A model generated the notes under the pieces. That model saw only the letters and a list, made by a program, of their open reading frames with translations. It searched no databases and was not told the DNA's origin. Position numbers and translations under genes: made by a program. This document shows, one piece after another, positions 56,655 to 64,000 of a stretch of DNA of 64,000 bases. Within the stretch, counting starts at the first letter, position 1, and each line of letters starts with the position of its first letter. The DNA lies in the NCBI RefSeq assembly GCF_017599385.1, contig NZ_JAGFPK010000002.1, positions 434,001 to 498,000 of the forward strand, read 5' to 3'. Source of the DNA: Ciceribacter sp. L1K22. GTDB taxonomy: Bacteria > Pseudomonadota > Alphaproteobacteria > Rhizobiales > Rhizobiaceae.

Positions 56655-57443
56655 TCAGCCGAGCCGATAGAGTTCCGTCCGGCGCTCCTCAAGATAGGGG
56701 TTCTGGCGGCGGCATTCGTCGTAGCCGGCTGGGTCGATGTCGGCGACCAGCAGGGTTTCACCGAGACCAGCCCGCGCGATCTCGTCGCCATCAGGACCGA
56801 CGATGACGGAGCGCCCGCAATACCCGGTCTCGCCTTCCGCGCCGCAAAGGTCGGCGTAGAGAATGAAGATACCGTTCTCGAGCGCCCGTGTCGGCACGAC
56901 CTGCTCGGCGATGCGGCGGCTGATCTCGCCAACCGGCAGCGCGGTCGGAACGAGCAGTAGTTCCGCACCGGCGAGCGCGGCGGTGCGCACATATTCCGGA
57001 AATTCGACATCGTAGCAGATGATCATCGCCGTCTTCATTCCGAGGAGATCGAAGACCACCGGCTGCTCCGATCCAGGCCGGAAGGCGGCGCGCTCCGCCG
57101 GTCCGTAGAGATGGCCCTTGCGGTAGAACTCATTGGTGCCGTCAGGGCGAACCAGAACCGAGGAATTATAGACCACCTCTCCGTCGCGCTCCGGAAAGCC
57201 GACGCAGATCGCGATTCCGGTGTCAGAGGCGAGCCGCGACAGGGTCTCGACCGTTTTCCCGTCACGTCCCTCGGCCACGGCTTCGAACTGTTTTCCAAGA
57301 GCGTAGCCGCTGGTCGCAAGTTCCGGCGCTATCAGAAGCGTCGCCCCCATCGCCGACGCTGCCTTCGCGGCTTGGCCGATCTTTTCGAGATTGGCGGCGA
57401 CATCACCTGAAACAGGCTGCATCTGGAGAAGGGAAACGCGCAT
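56655..57443 (-). CDS. carbon-nitrogen hydrolase (nitrilase-superfamily amidase)
   Basis: The 262-residue enzyme has the Glu-Lys-Cys triad of the superfamily: LLIAPELATSGY (Glu about 41), FYRKGHLYG (Lys about 110), and IICYDVEFPEYVR (Cys about 143). It hydrolyses a carbon-nitrogen bond in an amide. The sequence resembles the aliphatic/omega-amidase branch, but substrate cannot be assigned. The ATG at 57443 has GGAG seven bases upstream; the frame is open further up but lacks family similarity. It lies 188 bases downstream of the peptide-transport ATPase gene. Confidence 0.87.
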   Translation of the reverse strand: MRVSLLQMQPVSGDVAANLEKIGQAAKAASAMGATLLIAPELATSGYALGKQFEAVAEGRDGKTVETLSRLASDTGIAICVGFPERDGEVVYNSSVLVRPDGTNEFYRKGHLYGPAERAAFRPGSEQPVVFDLLGMKTAMIICYDVEFPEYVRTAALAGAELLLVPTALPVGEISRRIAEQVVPTRALENGIFILYADLCGAEGETGYCGRSVIVGPDGDEIARAGLGETLLVADIDPAGYDECRRQNPYLEERRTELYRLG

Positions 57444-57631
57444 GAAACGACTCCTGGCTTGCCCCCGGGTCATCCGTAGGAGACCGACGGCGGCAGAACA
57501 ACGCCCGTGAAAAGGGCAGATTTCACCCTGCGACCAAGGCGACCGGGACGGCATTCATCCCGCGAGAACCCGCGCAGAGGCTGTCACGTTCTAGCATGCC
57601 GAAGAGGAAAAGACAGGGCGCAGCGCCAGCC

Positions 57632-59476
57632 TCAAACCTGAACGAGATGACCGTCCGATACCTCGCGGTAGATCCGCTTTGGCGGCGTGTAGCCGACCGG
57701 CCGAACCGGGCTCTTGATCTCGTCGGTCGACACCATCCGCTTGATGTTGCGCCGCGCCGGATCGGGCACGGGAACCGCCGCCATGAGCTTTTTCGTGTAC
57801 GGATGCTGCGGATTGTCGAACACGGCCTGGCGCGGACCGATCTCGACGATCTCACCGAGATACATGACGGCGACGCGGTGCGAGACGCGCTCCACCACGG
57901 CCATATCGTGACTGATGAACAGATAGGCCAGATTGAAGCTCTGCTGCAGGTCGAGCAACAGGTTGCACACCTGCGCTTTGATCGACACGTCAAGCGCGGA
58001 CACCGCCTCGTCGGCAACGATCACCTTAGGGTCGAGCATCAGCGACCGCGCGATCGCGATACGCTGCCGTTGGCCACCCGAAAACTCGTGCGGAAAACGG
58101 CGCATCATGTCCGCCTTGAGCCCGACGCGCTCCAAGAGGTCGGCCGCCTTTTCCCTGGCCTGCGCCTTGGTGCCCAGGCCATGCTCGATATAAGGCTCCA
58201 TCACGGCCGAACCGACGGACATGCGCGGATCGAGACTGGCGAACGGGTCCTGGAAGACCATCTGGATGCTGCGTCGCATCTTGCGCAATGAAGACCTGTC
58301 GAGGCTTCTCACATTGTAGCCGTCGAGCGAGATTTCTCCCGCTGTCGGCTCGACAAGCCGTGTGATCGAGCGCCCCGTGGTCGACTTGCCGCAACCGGAT
58401 TCGCCCACCAGAGAGAGAGTTTCGCCGGGCTTCAGGTCGAAGGACACATCCTCCACCGCATGCACGGCGCCGCTCTGGCGACCCAGCAGGCCGGAATGGA
58501 TGTTGAAGCGCGTCGTCAGGTTCTTCACCTCCAGCACCGGCCGTTCGCCGGCGGCGGGCAAGGTACCGTCTTCTTCGGGACGCGTCGTCTCGCCAGTGGC
58601 AATGTCGATGACGGGAAAGAGGCGGGGACGCTCAAGGCCCGACATCGACCCCAGGCGCGGAACCGCGGACAACAGAGCCCGCGTATAGGGATGTTTTCCC
58701 CGGTTGAAGATATCGTCGGTCGGACCCGCCTCGACCGCATCGCCCCGGAACATCACGATCGTGCGATCCGACACCTCGGCCACCACGCCCATGTCGTGCG
58801 TGATGAAGAGAACCGCCATGCCCTCCTCTTCCTGCAGCACCTTGATGAGGTCGAGAATCTGGCCTTGAATGGTCACATCGAGCGCCGTCGTCGGTTCGTC
58901 GGCGATCAGCAGTTTGGGCTTCGAGGCGAGCGCCATCGCGATCATCACCCGCTGGCGCATGCCGCCGGAAAACTGGTGCGGATATTCATCGAACCGGTTC
59001 TTTGCGTTCGGAATGCGAACCTTTTCGAGCAGCCGGATGACCTCGGCCTTGGCTTCGGCTTTCGAAATATCCCGATGGCACGTGATTGCTTCGGCGATCT
59101 GCTTTCCGATTGGAAAGATCGGGTTGAGCGAGGTCATCGGCTCCTGGAAGATCATCGAGATGTCGTTGCCGCGAACACGGCGCATTTCCTCGTCACCGAG
59201 GGTGAGCAGGTTGCGGTCTCCCAGCCAGACCTTGCCCTCGATCCGGCTCGCATATTTGGGAAGCAACCGCATGATCGAGAGGGAGGTCACGCTCTTGCCC
59301 GATCCGGACTCGCCGACGATCGCGACCGTTTCCCGCGGAGCGATCTCGAAGCTGACATTGTTGACGACCGAGCGCCACTCGCCGCCCACATTGAAGGATG
59401 TCGTCAGGTTCTCGACCCTTAGCACCGGCTCGCGCGAGGTGGCTGACACATGATTGCTGACGGTGGAATTCTCCAT
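57632..59476 (-). CDS. peptide/nickel-type ABC transporter ATPase, two fused domains
   Basis: The 614-residue protein joins a DppD-like and a DppF-like ATPase (GsiA-type layout). Domain 1 has Walker [10 protein letters not shown] (about 54-62) and [10 protein letters not shown]; domain 2 has [10 protein letters not shown] (about 355-364), signature [15 protein letters not shown] and [12 protein letters not shown]. An oligopeptide-transporter C-terminal segment follows each. It should energise the importer encoded by the divergent genes from 61001. The ATG at 59476 has GAGGGG upstream. It starts 42 bases after the M20 gene. Confidence 0.93.
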   Translation of the reverse strand: MENSTVSNHVSATSREPVLRVENLTTSFNVGGEWRSVVNNVSFEIAPRETVAIVGESGSGKSVTSLSIMRLLPKYASRIEGKVWLGDRNLLTLGDEEMRRVRGNDISMIFQEPMTSLNPIFPIGKQIAEAITCHRDISKAEAKAEVIRLLEKVRIPNAKNRFDEYPHQFSGGMRQRVMIAMALASKPKLLIADEPTTALDVTIQGQILDLIKVLQEEEGMAVLFITHDMGVVAEVSDRTIVMFRGDAVEAGPTDDIFNRGKHPYTRALLSAVPRLGSMSGLERPRLFPVIDIATGETTRPEEDGTLPAAGERPVLEVKNLTTRFNIHSGLLGRQSGAVHAVEDVSFDLKPGETLSLVGESGCGKSTTGRSITRLVEPTAGEISLDGYNVRSLDRSSLRKMRRSIQMVFQDPFASLDPRMSVGSAVMEPYIEHGLGTKAQAREKAADLLERVGLKADMMRRFPHEFSGGQRQRIAIARSLMLDPKVIVADEAVSALDVSIKAQVCNLLLDLQQSFNLAYLFISHDMAVVERVSHRVAVMYLGEIVEIGPRQAVFDNPQHPYTKKLMAAVPVPDPARRNIKRMVSTDEIKSPVRPVGYTPPKRIYREVSDGHLVQV

Positions 59477-59517
59477 CTCGTTCCCCTCTGCAAGAAGCCT
59501 CTGCGGCGTCGCGGACA

Positions 59518-60681
59518 TCAGGCCGCGAGTGCCGTCTCCGCCAGCGTGACCCAGTAGCTGATGCCATAAGGAATGGCTTCGTCGTTGAAGTCGTACTTCG
59601 AATTGTGCAGGTTCGCCGTGTTGCCGTTGCCGATGAACACGAACGAACCCGGCCGGCTTTCCAGCATGTAGGAAAAGTCTTCCGCGCCCATCGCCGGCGG
59701 GAACTCGTCGCTGACCGCCTTGTCGCCAGCGACCTTGCGCATGACGTCGAGGGCGAAGGCCGTTTCGTTCTCGTGGTTGAAGGTGACGGGATAGCCGCGG
59801 CCGTATTTCACCTCGGCCGACGCCCCAAGGGCCGTCGCCACGCCTGTGGCCACCGCATGAATGCGGCTTTCGGCCATGTCGCGAAGCTCCGGCATCAGGG
59901 TCCGGACGGTTCCCGAGAGGGTTACCGTATCGGGAATGACGTTGTACGCGTCGCCGCCATGGATTTTCGTGACCGTCACGACAACCGAACTCAACGGATC
60001 GGTTTCCCGCGCCGCGATCGATTGCAGCGCGACCACGACCTGGGCTGCAGCCAGCACCGGGTCGATGCTCTTGTGCGGCTGTGCCGCGTGACCGCTGCGG
60101 CCTCTTATGACGATGTCGAACTGGTCGGCCGCCGCCATCACCGAACCCTTGCGGGTCGCGAAGGTGCCGACCGCCATGCCCGGATGATTGTGCATGCCGT
60201 AGACTTCGCTGATGCCGAACTTCTCCATCATGCCGTCCTTGATCATGGCGAGCGCTCCGCCGCCACCTTCTTCGGCCGGCTGGAAGATCACCGCGATCGA
60301 ACCACGGAAGTTGCGGGTCTCCGCCAGGTACTTGGCCGCACCCAGCAGCATTGAGGTATGTCCGTCGTGCCCGCAGGCATGCATCTTGCCGGGCGTCTTC
60401 GAGGCCCATTCCACACCGCTCTGCTCATGGATCGGCAGGGCGTCCATGTCGGCGCGAAAGCCAATCACCGGACCGTCGCCGCGACTTCCCTTGATGATCC
60501 CGACAACGCCCGTCCGACCAATCCCGGTCTCCACGACATCGCAGCCGAACTCCTTCAGCTTCTGCGCCACGAAGGCGGCGGTGTTGTGCACTTCGTACAG
60601 AATCTCGGGATTTTCATGGAGATGGCGACGCCATGAAGCGACCTCCGGCTGAAGTTCGCTGGCGCGGTTCAGAAGCGGCAT
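59518..60681 (-). CDS. M20-family amidohydrolase (hippurate hydrolase-like)
   Basis: The 387-residue zinc enzyme has M20 marks: GFRADMDALPIHEQSG (about 70-85), KMHACGHDGHTSMLL (metal ligands, about 98-112), FQPAEEGGGGAL (catalytic Glu, about 137-148) and PPAMGAEDFSYML near the end. It removes N-acyl groups from amino acids or cleaves small amides, probably from what the adjacent importer brings in. I use the ATG at 60681 (MPLLNRASEL), which lacks a clear ribosome-binding site. It is divergent from the binding-protein gene. Confidence 0.9.
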   Translation of the reverse strand: MPLLNRASELQPEVASWRRHLHENPEILYEVHNTAAFVAQKLKEFGCDVVETGIGRTGVVGIIKGSRGDGPVIGFRADMDALPIHEQSGVEWASKTPGKMHACGHDGHTSMLLGAAKYLAETRNFRGSIAVIFQPAEEGGGGALAMIKDGMMEKFGISEVYGMHNHPGMAVGTFATRKGSVMAAADQFDIVIRGRSGHAAQPHKSIDPVLAAAQVVVALQSIAARETDPLSSVVVTVTKIHGGDAYNVIPDTVTLSGTVRTLMPELRDMAESRIHAVATGVATALGASAEVKYGRGYPVTFNHENETAFALDVMRKVAGDKAVSDEFPPAMGAEDFSYMLESRPGSFVFIGNGNTANLHNSKYDFNDEAIPYGISYWVTLAETALAA

Positions 60682-61000
60682 GAAAGGACCCCTGTTTATC
60701 GTTCCCACTTGTTTTTCGCGTGATACTGCGCTTGTCCAAAGCGCTTTTGCAAGCGCCAATTTTCCAGCTTGAACGGAAAATAGCCGTATGCTTAGATGGC
60801 CTAAATTTTGATCGGCTACCCCATCGCGATCAACCTGGAGACGATGGAAACCGAATATCAGCGGAGGTACGCAAATCAAAATTTCGTTTTAAGGTCAGCG
60901 CCTTATTCAAAGCGACCTTGAACACCGGCATCTCACGAAGCATGCCGGCCTGCACACGCAGAAGAAGCTCCACCAAAAAATCAATAAAGGGGAACTGAAC
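60682..61000. promoter_or_regulatory. 319-base divergent control region of the peptide-transport cluster
   Basis: No gene is seen. GCGCTTG and CAAGCGC (60728-60734 and 60750-60756) flank the palindrome AAAGCGCTTT (60738-60747). AAATTTTGAT (60803-60812) is matched by its reverse complement at 60875-60884. GGGGAAC precedes the binding-protein ATG. This must hold promoters for the two divergent units; the operators above are candidates only. Confidence 0.45.
60851..60887. promoter_or_regulatory. sequence element shared with the 18.5-kb regulator promoter (copy 2)
   Basis: CCGAAT, then GGAGGTACGCAAATCAAAAT, then TTCGT closely repeats the element at 18512-18545 beside the xylose regulator gene. 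It carries three extra bases after CCGAATATC. Its AT-rich end forms the right arm of the AAATTTTGAT inverted repeat. Confidence 0.4.
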
Positions 61001-62707
61001 ATGAAAAACTTCCGTATTCTGCTGGCCACGTCGGCCGCCGCGATCGCCCTTGCGGGCACGCCGGCGCTTGCCGAGCGCGGCACCGACGGCGACCTGAAAA
61101 TCCTGTTCTGGCAGGCGGTCTCCACCATGAATCCGTATCTGTCGGGCGGCACCAAGGAGGTGTATGCCGCATCGATGGTCATTGAGCCGCTCGCCCGTTA
61201 CGACGAAACCGGCGCGCTTGTTGCGATGCTCGCCGCCGACATTCCGACGGTTGAGAACGGCGGTGTCGCCGAAGACCTCAAGAGCATCACCTGGAAGCTG
61301 AAGCCCGACCTGAAGTGGTCGGACGGCACGCCTGTTACCGCCGACGACGCCATCTTCACCTGGAAGTATTGCACGGCACCGGACGGCGGCTGCGCCCAGG
61401 GCGCCTATTTCGAAGGCGTGACGAATGTCGAGGCCGTCGATCCCTCGACGATCAAGGTTTCCTTCGCCGAGCCGAAGCCCTACCCCTACAGCGCCTTCGT
61501 TGGTGCCCAGTCACCCATCATCCAGGCCGCCCAGTTCAAGGACTGCATGGGTGCGAAGGCCCCGGAATGCACCTCGGCGAACTTCGGTCCGATCGGCACC
61601 GGCCCCTTCGTCGTCAAGGAATTCAAGCCGAACGACGTGATCTCCTTCGAAGCCAATCCGAACTATCGCGATCCGGCAAAGCCTGCCTTTGCGACCGCCA
61701 CGCTGAAGGGCGGCGGCGATGCTGCTTCGGCCGCGCGCGCCGTTCTCGAAACCGGCGAATTCGACTACGCCTGGAACATGCAGGTCGAGCCGGAAATCCT
61801 GGCGACGATGGTTGCCGCTGGCAAGGGCGAACTCGTGACCGCCTTCGGCACGCAGGTCGAACGTATCGACCTCAACCACTTCGCCGTCGATGCCTCGCTC
61901 GGCGACAAGCGCTCGACCAAGGAAGCCGGCCCGCATCCGGCGCTCACGGATCCGGCCGTCGCCAAGGCGCTTTCTCTCGCCATCGACCGTGAGGTCATCG
62001 ACGAAGTAGGCTACGGTGAAGCCGGCCAGCCGACCTGCAACATCCTGCCTGCTCCGGATATCTACAAGTCAACCAATGTCGACTGGTGCCTGAAGACCGA
62101 TGTCGACGCCGCCAACAAGCTGCTCGACGATGCCGGCTGGGTGATGGGGTCCGACGGCGTGCGCGAGAAGGACGGCTACAAGCTCTCCTTCCTCTACCAG
62201 ACCTCGACCAACTCGGTTCGCCAGGCAACACAGGCGCTCGTCAAGGACATGTGGGCCCAGATCGGCGTTCAGGTCGAGCTGCGCAACATCGCCGCCAACG
62301 TCTTCTTCGGCGGTGACCCGGCTTCTCCGGACACCTTCCAGAAGTTCTACGCCGACGTGCAGATGTACACCAACAACTTCGACGGCACCGATCCCGAGAA
62401 GTACATGGCAGGCTGGATGTGCGACAAGATCCCGTCTCCGGCCAATGGCTGGCAGGGCGAGAACATCGTTCGCTATTGCAATCCGGAATACGACAAACTG
62501 GTCGCTGAACTCGGGAAAACCGCAAAGCTGGAAGATCGTGCTGCGATCGCCATCAAGCTCAACGACATGCTGACGGACGAATTCGCACAGATCCCGCTGA
62601 TCCACCGCGGTAGCGTATCGTCCCACTCGGTCACCCTCGACGGCGTCAAGATGAACGCCTGGGATTCCGAACTCTGGAACGTCGCCGACTGGTCGCGCAA
62701 GAAGTAA
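61001..62707 (+). CDS. peptide-type ABC transporter binding protein (SBP family 5)
   Basis: The 568-residue periplasmic protein has a signal peptide (residues 1-24, ending ALA/ER) and the family 5 pattern: WKLKPDLKWSDGTPVTADDAIFTWKY (about 92-117), GTGPFVVKEFKPNDVISFEANPNY, and DPAVAKALSLAIDREVIDEVGYGEAG. Cysteines at several positions may form disulfides. It should bind a peptide, N-acyl amino acid or related solute. First gene of the plus-strand transport operon; a stem-loop separates it from the permease genes. Confidence 0.93.
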   Translation: MKNFRILLATSAAAIALAGTPALAERGTDGDLKILFWQAVSTMNPYLSGGTKEVYAASMVIEPLARYDETGALVAMLAADIPTVENGGVAEDLKSITWKLKPDLKWSDGTPVTADDAIFTWKYCTAPDGGCAQGAYFEGVTNVEAVDPSTIKVSFAEPKPYPYSAFVGAQSPIIQAAQFKDCMGAKAPECTSANFGPIGTGPFVVKEFKPNDVISFEANPNYRDPAKPAFATATLKGGGDAASAARAVLETGEFDYAWNMQVEPEILATMVAAGKGELVTAFGTQVERIDLNHFAVDASLGDKRSTKEAGPHPALTDPAVAKALSLAIDREVIDEVGYGEAGQPTCNILPAPDIYKSTNVDWCLKTDVDAANKLLDDAGWVMGSDGVREKDGYKLSFLYQTSTNSVRQATQALVKDMWAQIGVQVELRNIAANVFFGGDPASPDTFQKFYADVQMYTNNFDGTDPEKYMAGWMCDKIPSPANGWQGENIVRYCNPEYDKLVAELGKTAKLEDRAAIAIKLNDMLTDEFAQIPLIHRGSVSSHSVTLDGVKMNAWDSELWNVADWSRKK

Positions 62708-62715
62708 TGCCGCCT

Positions 62716-62746
62716 CGCCGGGCCTGTGCTTGCCACAGGCCCGGCG
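62716..62746 (+). other. intercistronic stem-loop after the binding-protein gene
   Basis: A perfect 13-bp stem (62716-62728 with 62734-62746) around a five-base loop lies nine bases past the stop. No T-run follows, so it is better read as an RNA-stabilising or partial-attenuation structure than as a full terminator. Confidence 0.75.
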
Positions 62747-62781
62747 AACGCATGTCTTCGTGACAGTCTGGAGACCATCCG

Positions 62782-63792
62782 ATGTTCACCTACACCATTC
62801 GGCGATTGCTGTTCGCAATCCCGACGCTGCTGGTTATCAGCTTTATCATCTTTGCCCTGCTCGACCTCGCGCCCAGCGATCCGCTGAGCGACCTGCCGCT
62901 GACCATTCCTCCCGAGGTCCGCGAACAGATCCGCGCCGCGATGGGCCTCGACCAGCCCTTCTTCATCCGCTACCTCCTGTGGCTGCAGCAATTCTTCATC
63001 AACGAGCCGCTGAACATTTTCGAAAGCATGACCGGCATCGTCGTCGGTGATGGCGAACGCTTGCGGGTGCTCTCCTGGGCAACCCGCAGTCCGGTGGTCG
63101 ACCTGATCGCCCAGCGCCTGCCACAGACGCTCTGGGTCGTCGGGCTTTCCTACCTCTTCGGGGTGCTGCTCGCGATCCCGATCGGCGTGATCTCGGCCTA
63201 CAAGCAGTATTCGATCTTCGACCAGATCGGCACCTTCGCCTCGATGGTCGGCTATTCGGTGCCGACCTTCTTCACCGGCGTGCTGCTGATCGTGATCTTC
63301 AGCTCGCACCTGCAGTGGTTTCCCTCGGTCTACGACACCAACCTCGTGGTCAACGACTGGTCGTCCTTCGTGGCGCAGGTGAAGCAGATGTTCCTGCCGG
63401 TGCTGGTGCTGACGCTCTACAATACCTCGCAGATCAGCCGCTTCGTCCGCTCGTCCATGCTCGACAACCTGCATATGGACTATGTGCGGACCGCCCGCGC
63501 CAAGGGCGTGAAGGAAAAGGTCGTTCTGCTCGTGCACGTGCTGCGCAACAGCCTGATACCGGTCGTCACCGTCATCGCCCTCGGCGTTCCCACGATCTTC
63601 TCCGGCGCGATCATCACAGAGCAGATCTTCCGGGTGAATGGCCTCGGACAGCTGCTGATCACAGCAATCCAGGGCGCGGACCTGCCGCTGGTTCAGACGC
63701 TGACCTTCATCTTCGCCTTCCTGATCGTGCTGTTTAACCTGATCGCCGACGTTCTGTACGGCATTCTCGACCCGAGGATCCGCTATGACTGA
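62782..63792 (+). CDS. peptide-type ABC transporter permease (DppB-like)
   Basis: The 336-residue inner-membrane protein has about six helices and the coupling motif DYVRTARAKGVKEKVVLLVHVLRNSLIPVVT (about 233-263). The N-terminus MFTYTIRRLLFAIPTLLVISFIIFALLDLAPSDP is typical of DppB. Its length is normal; an insert around residues 50-100 is longer than in E. coli DppB. It overlaps the next permease gene by eight bases. Confidence 0.94.
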   Translation: MFTYTIRRLLFAIPTLLVISFIIFALLDLAPSDPLSDLPLTIPPEVREQIRAAMGLDQPFFIRYLLWLQQFFINEPLNIFESMTGIVVGDGERLRVLSWATRSPVVDLIAQRLPQTLWVVGLSYLFGVLLAIPIGVISAYKQYSIFDQIGTFASMVGYSVPTFFTGVLLIVIFSSHLQWFPSVYDTNLVVNDWSSFVAQVKQMFLPVLVLTLYNTSQISRFVRSSMLDNLHMDYVRTARAKGVKEKVVLLVHVLRNSLIPVVTVIALGVPTIFSGAIITEQIFRVNGLGQLLITAIQGADLPLVQTLTFIFAFLIVLFNLIADVLYGILDPRIRYD

Positions 63793-64000
63793 CGCGACCG
63801 TAACGACAATCGACGAACGCCCAGCCGGCTCCTTCCTTGGCGACCTCTGGAAACAGTTCCGGGCTCATCCGGGTGGCGTTGCCGGGCTGGCCGTCTTCAT
63901 CCTGATCCTGCTCGTGGTCTATGTCGGGCCTTTCATCCACACGATCGATCCGAACAAGATTGACATCCGCGCCAAGAACCAGGGACCGTCCTGGACCCAT
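63785..64000 (+). CDS. peptide-type ABC transporter permease (DppC-like), 3' end beyond window
   Basis: The first 72 residues are present. After a soluble start (MTDATVTTIDERPAGSFLGD), WKQFRAHPGGVAGLAVFILILLVVYVGPFIHTIDP gives the first helix and the DPNKID motif common to DppC-type permeases. It overlaps the previous gene by eight bases. The rest lies outside the window. Confidence 0.88.
   Translation, partial: MTDATVTTIDERPAGSFLGDLWKQFRAHPGGVAGLAVFILILLVVYVGPFIHTIDPNKIDIRAKNQGPSWTH

Noticed and set aside
59477..60409. N-terminal extension of the fused ATPase
   Set aside because: It runs antisense-free but through the M20 gene in another frame; the ribosome-binding site at 59476 and the family N-terminus fix the start.
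1..64000. CRISPR arrays, prophage, insertion sequences, tRNA or rRNA genes
   Set aside because: I looked for regular repeats, transposase-like products and tRNA-like cloverleaf ends and found none I can support.

Overview
This is a GC-rich stretch of chromosome, or of a chromosome-like replicon, from an alphaproteobacterium, most likely of the Rhizobiaceae (Rhizobium/Agrobacterium/Sinorhizobium relatives). The assignment rests on gene content: sitABCD behind a Mur-like palindrome, ribose-type and oligopeptide-type ABC systems, xylose genes next to a LacI regulator, an MttB-like protein beside paired dimethylglycine-dehydrogenase-like flavoproteins, and many divergent regulator/target pairs. 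I see no rRNA, tRNA, CRISPR array, insertion sequence or prophage gene. Coding density is high, and only two gaps exceed 300 bases (24987-25359 and 60682-61000).

Layout. 1-3.6 kb: the end of trhO, a small unknown gene and the metNIQ methionine importer. 3.9-6.5 kb: a stand-alone EAL phosphodiesterase, a GH1 beta-glucosidase and a 57-residue DUF1328 membrane protein. 6.6-18.5 kb: a sugar block. It holds a ribose-type ABC importer with a sugar isomerase and a Gfo/Idh/MocA dehydrogenase, a divergent LacI repressor facing two operators two helical turns apart, and a second LacI-xylB-xylA unit. 18.6-22.2 kb: an EmrAB-like efflux pair with a divergent TetR regulator and two matching operators. 22.3-28.4 kb: TerC, an SLC13/RCK_C transporter, gltX and lysS. 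28.5-33.7 kb: a membrane-anchored His-rich protein divergent from sitABCD.

33.7-48.9 kb is amine metabolism: an operon of two FAD/GcvT flavoproteins and an MttB-like methyltransferase with a divergent LysR; then an EamA exporter, another LysR, and a close counterpart of E. coli ydcSTUV-patD (polyamine-type uptake plus gamma-aminobutyraldehyde dehydrogenase). A 170-base array of five hairpins separates the binding-protein gene from the rest of that last operon. 49-57.4 kb: an SH3 protein, transaldolase with a divergent SorC regulator, a ParDE-type toxin-antitoxin pair, an Ada-like repair protein lacking its zinc domain, DUF2244, endonuclease III, a TetR/VOC pair around a 19-bp inverted repeat, an EI24/CysZ protein and a nitrilase-family amidohydrolase. 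57.6-64 kb: a peptide-type ABC system (fused double ATPase, binding protein, two permeases, the second cut by the window edge) with an M20 amidohydrolase.

The most unusual items are the His-rich protein beside the manganese operon, the MttB/flavoprotein operon with no corrinoid partner in view, the hairpin array inside the ydc-like operon, the three paired-operator regulatory regions, and a roughly 35-base sequence shared between the xylose-regulator promoter and the peptide-transporter promoter.
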